Assembly: GCA_001897435.1 (NCBI GenBank)
Contig: MKSV01000003.1
Coordinates: forward strand, 310,001-374,000
DNA from: Acidobacteriales bacterium 59-55
Lineage (GTDB): Bacteria; Acidobacteriota; Terriglobia; Terriglobales; Acidobacteriaceae
Direction of reading: 5' to 3'
Length of the DNA stretch: 64,000 nt
Each line of letters starts with the position of its first letter. Within the stretch, counting starts at the first letter, position 1. Under the pieces are notes generated by a model. That model was not told where the DNA came from and searched no databases. It worked only from the letters and a program-made list of their open reading frames with translations. Shown piece after piece: positions 1 to 8,595 of the stretch. The position numbers and the translations under genes are program-made.

Positions 1-512
1 ACCTCGGCGGCAAGCGCCTCGGTGAGGCCCTCGACTGCAAACTTGGTGCTCTGGTAATAGCCCCAGCCCGGCGAGGCGGCGAGGCCGCCAATTGAAGAGA
101 GATTGAGGATATGTCCGCTGCGCCGCTGGCGCATGTGGGGAAGCAACTCCTGGGTAACGCGGATGAGGCCGAAGACATTGGTATCGTAGACGGGCATGAA
201 CTCGTCTTCGGTGGCCTCTTCGATGGCTCCGGCGATACCGTAACCTGCATTATTGACGAGCACATCGACCGGAGCGAAGCCGGTAACGGCCTGCGCAACG
301 ACCGAATGGATCTGGGCAGCATCGGTGACGTCGAGAGCGAAAACTCTGGCCTTGCCGGGATACTTCTCTTCAAGATCCGCGATCTTGTCGAGCCTGCGCG
401 CCGTGGCCACGACCTTGCCGCCGGACTTGAGCACCTCTTCAGCGAGAAGGCGGCCAAAGCCGGTCGAGGCTCCGGTGATGAACCAGGTGCGGGATGTGGT
501 GATGTTTGCCAT
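1..512 (-). CDS. Short-chain dehydrogenase/reductase, 3' part cut off by the window edge
   Basis: NAD(P)-dependent oxidoreductase of the classical SDR family with a Rossmann fold. The 170 visible residues show the cofactor motif TGASTGFG at residues 13-20, NNAG at 87-90, a serine in LSS near 139 and the catalytic pair YQSTK at 153-157. The ATG start is at 512-510. The reading frame runs open to base 1, so about a third of the protein lies outside the window. Substrate cannot be told. It lies 82 bases downstream of rpiB on the same strand and may share its transcript. Confidence 0.93.
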   Translation of the reverse strand, partial: MANITTSRTWFITGASTGFGRLLAEEVLKSGGKVVATARRLDKIADLEEKYPGKARVFALDVTDAAQIHSVVAQAVTGFAPVDVLVNNAGYGIAGAIEEATEDEFMPVYDTNVFGLIRVTQELLPHMRQRRSGHILNLSSIGGLAASPGWGYYQSTKFAVEGLTEALAAE

Positions 513-594
513 GTGCTTTCAGATGCTTTTGCGGGTGCTTTCGGCTCGGCGTCGGGCGCGGGTCACGCCACACCATATAAAAATCGGCCTCGGT

Positions 595-1077
595 TTACGA
601 CGCGAGAGTCGTTCCCGCGGCGTCGGGCATGTACTCTTTTTCGATGGCTTTGACCTTGTTGAGACGGCGGACAAAACGAGGCTCGGAGGCGATGAAATTA
701 GCCTTGAGATAAGCGTCGACACACTCGTAAGCGAGCGCGGAGCCGATGATGCGCGCGCCGAGGACGAGAACGTTCATCTCGTCGTGCTCGACTCCCTGAT
801 GGGCCGAATAGGTGTCGTGGCACATGCCGGCGCGGACGCCGGGCATCTTGTTGGCGGCGACGCAGACGCCTACGCCGGAGCCGCAGATGAGGATGCCGCG
901 CTCGACCTTGCCGGCCATAAGAGCCTTGCCGACGAGGAGGGCAAAGTCGGGATAGTCGGACGGTTCGGTGTTATAGGCGCCGAGGTCCTCGACCTCGTGG
1001 CCCTGCTTGCGGACGTAATCGCGCACTTCTTCTTTGAGGGGAAAGCCGGCGTGGTCGGAGGCGATGGCGATTTTCAT
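595..1077 (-). CDS. rpiB: Ribose-5-phosphate isomerase B
   Basis: Interconverts ribose 5-phosphate and ribulose 5-phosphate in the non-oxidative pentose phosphate pathway (cytosol). 160 residues, normal for the RpiB/LacAB family. Visible signatures are SDHAG near residue 8, the ICGSGVGV active-site loop with Cys65 in the position of the general base of known RpiB enzymes, and the AANK plus RAGMCHD stretch. The ATG has a GAGG ribosome site about 8 bases upstream. Transketolase lies upstream on the same strand, so two steps of one pathway are clustered. Confidence 0.95.
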   Translation of the reverse strand: MKIAIASDHAGFPLKEEVRDYVRKQGHEVEDLGAYNTEPSDYPDFALLVGKALMAGKVERGILICGSGVGVCVAANKMPGVRAGMCHDTYSAHQGVEHDEMNVLVLGARIIGSALAYECVDAYLKANFIASEPRFVRRLNKVKAIEKEYMPDAAGTTLAS

Positions 1078-1180
1078 TTGAACTACCTCTTTTTTCCGTG
1101 ATTTTGAATGTAGATTCAGATTGAAGGACGGACACTGACAAAAGCGGATCGGCGTTGCAGCAGTTGCAGTAATAGAGTCG

Positions 1181-1315
1181 TTAGTAGTCCTGCTCCAGCT
1201 CCCAATCGTCCTCGGGAGGGACGCTGTCTTCGTAGGTCGGCTGCAAAGAAGTGAAGCGCTCCTCTTTGGGCGACTCTTCGTTTTTCCGCACCATCTCGCG
1301 TTCGCTGTTGACCAT
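1181..1315 (-). CDS. Small acidic hypothetical protein (44 aa)
   Basis: Unrecognised. A longer in-frame start exists at 1366, but the ATG at 1315 is preceded by GGAGA at good spacing, so I choose it. The 44-residue product is rich in Glu and Asp and ends in EDDWELEQDY. It has no signal peptide or membrane segment. It sits between tkt and rpiB on the same strand and is probably cotranscribed. A well-placed ribosome site and its position support a real gene, but there is no family evidence. Confidence 0.5.
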   Translation of the reverse strand: MVNSEREMVRKNEESPKEERFTSLQPTYEDSVPPEDDWELEQDY

Positions 1316-1350
1316 AACTTTCTCCGGCAGATACTTCGACGTGCTGATGC

Positions 1351-1382
1351 AGCGAAGCGGAGCCACCAGGCTCCGCTTCGCT
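1351..1382 (-). promoter_or_regulatory. Perfect 14-bp inverted repeat downstream of tkt
   Basis: Arms AGCGAAGCGGAGCC (1351-1364) and its exact complement (1369-1382) are separated by four bases. The hairpin starts 8 bases after the tkt stop codon and ends 36 bases before the start of the small acidic gene. No T-run follows on the minus strand, so it is not a standard intrinsic terminator. It may stabilise the tkt 3' end or reduce read-through to rpiB. Confidence 0.6.
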
Positions 1383-1389
1383 TTGCTGC

Positions 1390-3396
1390 TTACTTTTTGA
1401 CCAGCTTCTTTGCGTGCTCGACGACGTTGGCTACATTGAAGCCCAGCTTGTCCATCGCGATCGGCCCAGGGGCCGATGCGCCGAAGCGGTCCAGCCCGAT
1501 GACAGCCCCGTTGTGGCCGACGTACTTGTACCAGCCCATGGTAGCTCCGGCCTCGACTGCCAGCTTGGGAGTGCTCTCCGGCAACAGCTTGGCTTTGTAG
1601 GCATCCGATTGCTCATCGTAGATCCTGAAGCTGGGCATGGAGACGACGGAGGCATTGATTCCCTGCGACTTCAGCTCTTCGGCGGCCTTGAGGACGAGGG
1701 CGACCTCGGAGCCGGTGGCAATGAGGATGATGTCCTTGCCACTGTTGTCAAGAGCGTAAGCGCCCTTCTTCACGCCTTCGTGCACCTTGTACTTTTCGGC
1801 GTCGAGGACGGGGAGATCCTGCCGGGAGAGGGCCATGAAGCTGGCGCTCTTGCGCTCGAGGGCAAGCTGCCAGCAGGCAGCGGTCTCGTTGGCGTCCGCC
1901 GGACGGAAGTCGGTGAACTGCGGGATAGCCCGCAGAGCCATCAGGTGCTCGACCGGCTGGTGCGTGGGTCCGTCTTCGCCGAGACCGATGGAGTCGTGGG
2001 TAAAGACGAAGAGGGAGTGGACAGACATGAGCGCGGCCAGCCGGAGGGCCGGACGGGCGTAGTCCGAGAAGACAAAAAATGTAGAGCCGAAGGGGATCAG
2101 GCCGCCGTGGGCCGCCATGCCATTGACCATGGCGCACATGCCGAACTCGCGGACGCCGAAGAAGACGTTGCGGCCCTTGGGGTCGACGTGGAAGCTGGGC
2201 GAGTCCTTGAAGATGGTCTTGGTCGAAGCAGTGAGGTCGGCTGCGCCGCCGAAGAGCTCGGGGACAACGCTCTCGATGGCGTTCATGACAATCTGACCGG
2301 CGTTGCGAGTTGCAACAGGCTTGTCGGTCGGGAAGACGGGGATCTTCTTCTGCCAGTCCTTCGCCAGCTCGCCCTTGACGACACGCTCGAACTCGCCCGC
2401 GGGCTCGGGATAGGCCTTCTTGTACTCTGCAAAATCGCTGTTCCACTCTTCGTGGGCCTTCTTGCCGCGGGACTTGGCAGTGTTCCAGTTGGCGCGGGCT
2501 TCTTCGGGAACGTAGAAGGTCTTGTCCTCGGGCCAGCCGAGATTCTTCTTGGTGGCCTTGACGTTGTCGGCGCCGAGGGCTTCGCCGTGAACCTTGCTGG
2601 TGCCGGCCTTGGGGCTGCCGTATCCGATGACGGTGCGGACGCGGATCAGCGAGGGGCGGGTGGTCTCGGCCTGCGCTGCACGGATGGCGGCTTCGAGGGC
2701 GACGAGGTCGTTGCCGTCGTGAACGATCTGGACGTGCCAGTGATAGGCCTCGAAGCGCTGCGTGACGTCTTCGGTGTAGCTGAGTTCGGTGGGACCGTCG
2801 AGGGAGATGAGGTTGTCGTCATAGAGGACGATGAGCTTGCCGAGGTTCAGCGTGCCGGCCAGCGAGGCGGTTTCGTGGGAGATGCCCTCCATCAGGTCGC
2901 CGTCGCCGCAGAGGACGTAGGTATGGTGGTCGACGACCTTATGGCCGTCGCGGTTGTAGACGGCTCCAAGATGCTTCTCGGCGGTGGCGATGCCGACGGC
3001 CATGCCGAAGCCCTGGCCGAGCGGGCCGGTGGTCACTTCGACGCCCGGCGCTTCGCCATACTCCGGATGGCCGGGGGTGTGCGAGCCCCACTGGCGAAAC
3101 TGCTCGAGCTGGGCCATGGGCAGATTGTAGCCGGAGAGGTGCAGCGAGCCATAGAGCAGGGCCGAGGCGTGGCCATTGGAGAGGATGAAGCGGTCGCGGT
3201 CGATCCACTTGGGGTCGGCGGGGTCGTGCTTCATGATCTTGTGATAGAGCAGATAGGCGATGGGGGCGCAGCCGAGAGGGGCGCCGGGGTGGCCGGACTT
3301 GGCCTTTTCAACGGCGTCGACGGCGAGGAAGCGGAGGGCGTTGATAGAGAGCTGATCTAACGCATGTTGCTTGTCTGACTGCTGCTGGTCGCTCAT
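1390..3396 (-). CDS. tkt: Transketolase
   Basis: Thiamine-diphosphate enzyme transferring two-carbon ketol units between sugar phosphates (pentose phosphate pathway, cytosol). About 668 residues from the ATG at 3396, which has AAAGGA just upstream. A longer frame to 3471 adds an unconserved basic leader and is not preferred. Visible motifs are the N-terminal SGHPGAPLG, the diphosphate-binding GDGDLMEG, the central pyrimidine-binding domain with FVFTHDSIGLGEDGPTHQP, and a C-terminal transketolase domain. Length and order match bacterial Tkt. Confidence 0.97.
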   Translation of the reverse strand: MSDQQQSDKQHALDQLSINALRFLAVDAVEKAKSGHPGAPLGCAPIAYLLYHKIMKHDPADPKWIDRDRFILSNGHASALLYGSLHLSGYNLPMAQLEQFRQWGSHTPGHPEYGEAPGVEVTTGPLGQGFGMAVGIATAEKHLGAVYNRDGHKVVDHHTYVLCGDGDLMEGISHETASLAGTLNLGKLIVLYDDNLISLDGPTELSYTEDVTQRFEAYHWHVQIVHDGNDLVALEAAIRAAQAETTRPSLIRVRTVIGYGSPKAGTSKVHGEALGADNVKATKKNLGWPEDKTFYVPEEARANWNTAKSRGKKAHEEWNSDFAEYKKAYPEPAGEFERVVKGELAKDWQKKIPVFPTDKPVATRNAGQIVMNAIESVVPELFGGAADLTASTKTIFKDSPSFHVDPKGRNVFFGVREFGMCAMVNGMAAHGGLIPFGSTFFVFSDYARPALRLAALMSVHSLFVFTHDSIGLGEDGPTHQPVEHLMALRAIPQFTDFRPADANETAACWQLALERKSASFMALSRQDLPVLDAEKYKVHEGVKKGAYALDNSGKDIILIATGSEVALVLKAAEELKSQGINASVVSMPSFRIYDEQSDAYKAKLLPESTPKLAVEAGATMGWYKYVGHNGAVIGLDRFGASAPGPIAMDKLGFNVANVVEHAKKLVKK

Positions 3397-3508
3397 TCTT
3401 TTCCTTTTTCTCGTGTGGAGAGACGCGGCTCGGGGCGGCGAATCTGCTGTTCGATGATTTTGGTCGTTCAATAACAGTGTAGCAAGCGGGACGGGGGTTG
3501 CCCCATCC

Positions 3509-5992
3509 TCAGGATTTGAGGGTCACGGACGGTGATTCGGTGGCTGCGGACGGCGGAATGACGGTCACTTCGAGATTTTTGCCAAACCAGCGGTCCTGCT
3601 GGTTCTGGTCCTGGCTCGGCCAGCAGATGGTAAAGATGACCGTGCTGCCCTGGCCGGCGGTCGTGGGGATGTCGGCAAAGTGGCCGATGCTTCCCAGGCT
3701 GCACGAGTCCAGGTGACGAACAGTGGCCCAGCCGTCGAAGGTATAGACAATGCGGAAGCGGGCACGGTCCACGATGCGGAGGGTGAAGCCGGCCGGAATG
3801 GAGGAGATGGGACGCCCGGTCTGGAAGATCTCGACCTGACTGATGAAGGTGCGTTTTCCCGGAGGCACGGCATATCGCTCCTCGACGACGGAGATGCGGT
3901 CGAAGATCTGACCGTCGGTGACCGAGCGCAACAGCTTGAGATACTCGGAATGCGCCCAGACGAGGGGTTGGGCGGAGCCAGCGGACTTGCCGAAGTACAT
4001 GCCTTCGGAGGGCAGATCGGCATAGTCCCAGACCTGCTCGGGGAGCATGCCTCCCATGGAGCTGAACTTCTCGAAGGCAGCGATGAGCGGAGCGACGGTG
4101 CGGCCTGCGGCCAGCTCGTAGTGGGCGCGCTCGCCGGTGAGCAGGGGCCACGCGCGGCCCTGTCCCCAGCCTTCGTAAGGACCGCCGTCTTTTTTCTGGC
4201 CGTAGCCGTCGTGGTTGTAGCGGCGCCAGCAGGGGCCGTAAGGCGTGTCGCGCTTGAGGACGGCGTCGACGACCTTGAGTGAATCGACGATGAGAGGGTC
4301 GTCGGCGCGGCGGATGCCGTAGCGCACCAGTTCGAGGAAGCCCGCATCGACGACCTCGCGGGCCTCGAAGTCCTGCTTTTCGCCGGGACCGCGGTTATTG
4401 ATATGGATTTGACCGGGCGCATTCTGGTCGTTGTAGAAGGGCTCGCCCGGGGCAGGTGGGCGTATCCGCATGTAGTGATATTTGACGTCGGGATGGAGGA
4501 CGCCGTCGCTGGTGGTCGTCCACTCATCGAGGTGAGCTTCGATCCAGTCGGCATAGCTTTCGAGGAAGGAGGCCAGCTCGTCGGACTCCTTGGCGCGGGC
4601 GATGTCAGCGGCACAGATGAGGCCGGAGATGACGGCGGCGAGCGTGGAGGGGGAGTACCCCGCGGTCTCCTCCCAGCGCTCCTGCTGGGTGAGCGGAGCA
4701 TAGCAGACCAGAAAAGCTGCGGCACGCTCGACCAGCGGAAAGACGTCGAAGTTCCCCAGGCCATTCGCCCTCCAGAGCCGCCAGGCGAGCATGATGGGGA
4801 AGGCTACCTCGTCGAGCTGGATGCCGGACCAGTAAGGGGTGCCGTCGATCCAGAAGTTCTGGGCGAAGCTGCCGTCGGTGCGCTGGGTGCAGGCGAGGTA
4901 GACCAGGGCGCGGAGGGCGGTTTCGGTGTCTCCGCAGGCGAGCAGCGCGGTCGCCGACTGGATCATGTCGCGAGTCCAGACAAGATGGTAGCCGCCAAGA
5001 TCGGAGTCGCCCTTGGACGCTCCCCAGGGAATGGAGGCGGAGGCGATGAAAGCGCCTGAATACGTCTTGTCCTCGTGGGAGAGGATGACGTTATGGCTGA
5101 TGTTGGCGAGACGGCCGCCATCGGTCGAGGCCACGGCGATGAGCTTGGGCGAATCGACGCGGAGCCATTGCTCGATGAAGCGCTCGCGGTGGGACTGGTA
5201 AGGAGTGGCGAGAGTCTGCATCATGCAGGCGAGTGCGGCGTGATGGCCGTCGCCTAATGCGATGGAGATGGTGAATTCGCGCTCGCGGGCGATGTCGATC
5301 TCTCCCATGATGGCGATGTTGCCGTCGAGCGCCTGGCCGAAGTGCCAGTCCATGCTCATATCGGTGGCAAGATCCTGGTAACCGTCGCTGGAGCCGACGT
5401 AGCCGCAGGAAGAGCGCGTGAATCCGCAACTGACGCCCATGGCGAGCGAGAGATTGCCCTTCCATGCGAGCAGGCAGCGCTGACCGGCGATCTCGATGGA
5501 ACGAGCGGAGTTACCGGCGCCTCCGCCGTCGAGGTGCGGCGCCAGCAGAGCGTAGCACTTGAGGCGGGAGAGAACGGCGTCGTCACCGGTGATCTTGACG
5601 TGCATCAGCACGGCTGGACGATGCGGGTCGCTGATGAACTCCTTGGTGACGGTGTAGCGGCCGCGGGGATCGGCGGCGACGACGCGAACGGCGGGCGCGT
5701 TGGGATGGATGTAATGGAGATCGTAGTTGAAGTCGCGCTTCTCTTCGTGGAGGAAGGTTTCGCCGTCGGTAAAGAGCAACTCCATGTCGCGCATCTGCGG
5801 ACGGTCGATGGTCGGATAGTAAATTTCGTTGAGGATGCCGTGGGAGAGGGTGAACCAGACCCGGCTGGCGGCGGCATAGGCAGTGGAGACGGCGTCCTTC
5901 TGGCTGGAGGTCCAACGGGGCTCGAGGCCAGGGGAGCCAAACGCTGGCCCCGCATCGTCGAGCCAGCGGTAGGCGGCGGCAAGATCGCTCAT
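3509..5992 (-). CDS. GH15 glucoamylase / glucodextranase-like glycoside hydrolase
   Basis: Predicted exo-acting alpha-glucosidase releasing glucose from starch-like or dextran-like glucans. 827 residues. An N-terminal beta-sandwich region of bacterial glucoamylase type (about 20-270) is followed by an (alpha/alpha)6 barrel with WTRDM near residue 339 and LPEQVWD near 650, whose Glu fits the GH15 catalytic base. YEGWGQGRAWPLLTGER precedes it. The last ~120 residues form another beta-rich region. No signal peptide is evident, suggesting action on internal glycogen or maltodextrin. An alpha-glucan phosphorylase lies 45 kb away. The gene is 112 bases upstream of tkt on the same strand. Exact specificity is uncertain. 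Confidence 0.9.
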   Translation of the reverse strand: MSDLAAAYRWLDDAGPAFGSPGLEPRWTSSQKDAVSTAYAAASRVWFTLSHGILNEIYYPTIDRPQMRDMELLFTDGETFLHEEKRDFNYDLHYIHPNAPAVRVVAADPRGRYTVTKEFISDPHRPAVLMHVKITGDDAVLSRLKCYALLAPHLDGGGAGNSARSIEIAGQRCLLAWKGNLSLAMGVSCGFTRSSCGYVGSSDGYQDLATDMSMDWHFGQALDGNIAIMGEIDIAREREFTISIALGDGHHAALACMMQTLATPYQSHRERFIEQWLRVDSPKLIAVASTDGGRLANISHNVILSHEDKTYSGAFIASASIPWGASKGDSDLGGYHLVWTRDMIQSATALLACGDTETALRALVYLACTQRTDGSFAQNFWIDGTPYWSGIQLDEVAFPIMLAWRLWRANGLGNFDVFPLVERAAAFLVCYAPLTQQERWEETAGYSPSTLAAVISGLICAADIARAKESDELASFLESYADWIEAHLDEWTTTSDGVLHPDVKYHYMRIRPPAPGEPFYNDQNAPGQIHINNRGPGEKQDFEAREVVDAGFLELVRYGIRRADDPLIVDSLKVVDAVLKRDTPYGPCWRRYNHDGYGQKKDGGPYEGWGQGRAWPLLTGERAHYELAAGRTVAPLIAAFEKFSSMGGMLPEQVWDYADLPSEGMYFGKSAGSAQPLVWAHSEYLKLLRSVTDGQIFDRISVVEERYAVPPGKRTFISQVEIFQTGRPISSIPAGFTLRIVDRARFRIVYTFDGWATVRHLDSCSLGSIGHFADIPTTAGQGSTVIFTICWPSQDQNQQDRWFGKNLEVTVIPPSAATESPSVTLKS

Positions 5993-6198
5993 TGCATCAT
6001 TATGACCCTAAAAGCCCCGGATATGCCCTGAACGCATGATGAAGAAGAGAGGAATGGGCCGGGTGCGCTATGATTCGAGGGTCGAATGGATTTGCCAATG
6101 GCATCGCAAGATGCCTGGGCGGCATCCAAACAAGAGTGAACTTGCCAGCGATATGACTGAACCTGGCCAAAACAACAAAAAGCGACAGGAGAACAACC

Positions 6199-6810
6199 GT
6201 GGCCTACGAACTACCCCCTTTGCCCTATGACTATGCGGCACTTGAGCCCTACATCGACGAAGCGACGATGAAGCTGCACCATGACAAGCATCATCAGGCT
6301 TATGTCACCAACCTGAACGGCGCGGTAGAGAAGCACCCGGAACTGGGCAAAAAGACTCCCGAAGAGCTGCTTAAGGATTTGGCCAGCGTTCCCGAGGACG
6401 TGCGCACCACGGTTCGCAACAATGGTGGCGGACATGTAAACCACACCATGTTCTGGCAGATCATGAAGCCCAAGGGCGGCGGCGAGCCGAGCGGCGCGAT
6501 TGCCCAGCAGATCAAGGCTGACTTTGGATCGTTCGAGGACTTCAAAAAACAGTTCAACGAAGCGACCGCCAAGCAGTTCGGTTCGGGCTGGGGCTGGGTG
6601 ATCTTCGAAGGCGGCAAGCTGAAGGTTGTGACCTCGGCCAACCAGGACAACCCGATCTCGCAGGGTCATTACCCGATTCTGGGCAACGACGTGTGGGAGC
6701 ACGCCTATTACCTGAAGTACCAGAACAAACGCGCGGACTACCTTGCCGCATGGTGGAACCTTGTGAACTGGGATGAAGTAAACAAGCGGTTTGAGACAGC
6801 GAAGAAGTAA
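6199..6810 (+). CDS. sodA: Superoxide dismutase (Fe/Mn family)
   Basis: Dismutates superoxide to oxygen and peroxide. 203 residues, normal length. The GTG start at 6199 is preceded by AGGAGA and begins the family's usual N-terminus ([15 protein letters not shown]). Metal ligands are visible as the His in HHDKHHQAY, the His in NHTMFWQ, and Asp and His in [13 protein letters not shown]. The ANQDNPI stretch carries the Gln typical of Mn-type enzymes, so Mn or cambialistic use is more likely than strict Fe. No signal peptide, hence cytosolic. Monocistronic, closed by a strong terminator. Confidence 0.96.
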   Translation: MAYELPPLPYDYAALEPYIDEATMKLHHDKHHQAYVTNLNGAVEKHPELGKKTPEELLKDLASVPEDVRTTVRNNGGGHVNHTMFWQIMKPKGGGEPSGAIAQQIKADFGSFEDFKKQFNEATAKQFGSGWGWVIFEGGKLKVVTSANQDNPISQGHYPILGNDVWEHAYYLKYQNKRADYLAAWWNLVNWDEVNKRFETAKK

Positions 6811-6826
6811 ACCGTCTGGATGGAGC

Positions 6827-6859
6827 AAAAGGGGCTGCCCGTGTGGGCGGCCCCTTTTT
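6827..6859 (+). terminator. Intrinsic terminator after sod
   Basis: GGGGCTGCCC (6831-6840) pairs with GGGCGGCCCC (6845-6854) with one G-T wobble and a 4-base loop. It is followed by five Ts, and four As precede it, so it could work in both directions. It lies 17 bases after the sod stop. Confidence 0.9.
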
Positions 6860-6913
6860 GCGTCTTCCTATATCCGCTAACCGTATCGTAATAAAGAAGA
6901 TTCTGGAGGCAGC

Positions 6914-8539
6914 GTGAGCGGAAAACAGGTGACGCGGCGGGAGATGTTGCAGGTCTCGGCTTTGGCGACGATGGGAATGGTGTTGGAGTCGAAGGCGGCG
7001 TGGGGACAGGCCCGAATTCCAGTGGTAACAACGACCTCGGGAAAGGTTCGCGGGTTTGTTCAGGATGGAGTGAACGTCTTCAAAGGAATCTCCTATGGAG
7101 GCGATACGGCGAAGTGCCGGTTTATGCCTGCGGCAAGACCGCTTCCCTGGACGGGAGTGCGTGATGCGCTGGCGTTCGGGCCGCAGGCTCCGCAACCGAT
7201 CCATGCACGGAGTGGCCGGTCGGCCTTTGCACCGCTCGACGAGACAAACCCGGTCAACAGCGAGGATTGCCTGCACCTGAATGTGTGGACGGCCGGATTG
7301 CGCGACGGTCGGAAGCGGCCGGTGATGGTCTATATCCACGGAGGAGCCTACAGCAGCAGTTCGAGCAACGGGCCGGTCTACGATGGCATTCGACTGGTGA
7401 AGCGCGGCGACGTCGTCGTGGTGACCATGAACCACCGTCTGAATCTCTTCGGATACATGTATCTGGCAAAACCTGACGGCACAGAGTTCGCCGACAGCGG
7501 CAATGTGGGCCAGCTTGACCTGGTGCTGATGCTCGAGTGGGTGCGCGATAATATCGCCGAGTTTGGCGGCGATCCTTCGCGGGTGATGATCTTCGGACAG
7601 AGCGGCGGCGGCGCGAAGTGCGCAACGCTGATGGCCATGCCGGCTGCCAGAGGCTTGTTTCATCGAGTTGCAACCATGAGCGGGCAGCAGTTGACGGCAA
7701 GGACGCAGGAACATGCCACCGAGTCAGCAGAGGCAGTCCTTGCGGCAATCGGGCTATCGCGAACGAATCTCGAAGATATTCGTGACCCACGCAAAGTTCC
7801 GATGGAAAAACTGGTGGCAGCGATGCACGCGGGGAGATACTTTGGGCCGGTGCTCGATGGCCGGGCGCTGCCGCGTGACCCGTTCGCGCCGGACGCTCCC
7901 GCGATCTCGGCAGACGTGCCAATGATTCTGGGCAATACGCACGACGAGACCCGCCTGCTGATCGGAGGGTCAGACGCTCGGCTGTTTTCGCTCACATGGC
8001 AGGAGTTGCCGGAGCAGTTGGAGCGGTACCGGCAGTTTCTGGGGACGATGAAGAGCGCTGATATCGTTGCGGACTATCGCAAGTGGTATCCCACTTCTTC
8101 TCCCAGCGACGTTTTCTTTGCGGTGACGACAGCGTTCCGAAGCTGGCATGGCATGGTGATCGAGAGCGACCGGCGAGCAGCGCAGCGGGGGCCGACGTGG
8201 GCCTATAACTTTGCTTGGAAGTCGCCGATTGATGGTGGAAAATGGGGCGCTCCGCACACGATGGATATCCCGTTCGCTTTCGACAACGTGGAGATTGCAG
8301 CGTCGATGACCGGTGGAGGAGCCGACGCTCAGAAGGTGGCGGATCAGGTAAGCGAGACGTTCATTGAATTTGCCCGGACGGGCAATCCGGACAACAAGGC
8401 GATTCCGAAGTGGCCGCGATACGATCTGGCGAAGAGACCGACGATGGTATGGGATCTGATCTCTCGCGTGGAGGATGATCCTCGCGGAGAGGAGCGGAAG
8501 TTGATCGCCGATGCCCCTTACTTGCAACCGGGAACGTAA
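6914..8539 (+). CDS. Carboxylesterase type B, Tat-exported
   Basis: Alpha/beta hydrolase of the carboxylesterase/cholinesterase family. 541 residues from a GTG start at 6914 with GGAGG upstream. The N-terminus has a twin-arginine signal (TRREMLQ, residues 7-13, then a hydrophobic stretch and an AWGQA cleavage region). The oxyanion motif YIHGGAYSSSSS and the nucleophile elbow GQSGGGAK are clear, and a His in the WGAPHTMDIPF region fits the triad. Natural substrate unknown; esters of plant polymers are plausible. Bounded by terminators on both sides, so expressed alone. Confidence 0.93.
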   Translation: MSGKQVTRREMLQVSALATMGMVLESKAAWGQARIPVVTTTSGKVRGFVQDGVNVFKGISYGGDTAKCRFMPAARPLPWTGVRDALAFGPQAPQPIHARSGRSAFAPLDETNPVNSEDCLHLNVWTAGLRDGRKRPVMVYIHGGAYSSSSSNGPVYDGIRLVKRGDVVVVTMNHRLNLFGYMYLAKPDGTEFADSGNVGQLDLVLMLEWVRDNIAEFGGDPSRVMIFGQSGGGAKCATLMAMPAARGLFHRVATMSGQQLTARTQEHATESAEAVLAAIGLSRTNLEDIRDPRKVPMEKLVAAMHAGRYFGPVLDGRALPRDPFAPDAPAISADVPMILGNTHDETRLLIGGSDARLFSLTWQELPEQLERYRQFLGTMKSADIVADYRKWYPTSSPSDVFFAVTTAFRSWHGMVIESDRRAAQRGPTWAYNFAWKSPIDGGKWGAPHTMDIPFAFDNVEIAASMTGGGADAQKVADQVSETFIEFARTGNPDNKAIPKWPRYDLAKRPTMVWDLISRVEDDPRGEERKLIADAPYLQPGT

Positions 8540-8543
8540 AAAT

Positions 8544-8582
8544 GGCTGGGCGATGCCTTGTGAGCAGCGCCCAGCCGTTTTT
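8544..8582 (+). terminator. Intrinsic terminator after the carboxylesterase
   Basis: GGCTGGGCG (8544-8552) pairs perfectly with CGCCCAGCC (8568-8576), then GTTTTT. It ends close to the convergent typA stop at 8596, and an A-run on the left side could let it serve typA as well. Confidence 0.9.
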
Positions 8583-8595
8583 ATGAGAGCTGCGA

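Noticed and set aside
1414..3360. A 648-codon plus-strand open frame opposite transketolase
   Set aside because: It is an antisense shadow created by GC-rich codon use of tkt; composition is Gly/Asp/Val/Leu repeats with no domain, and no ribosome site.
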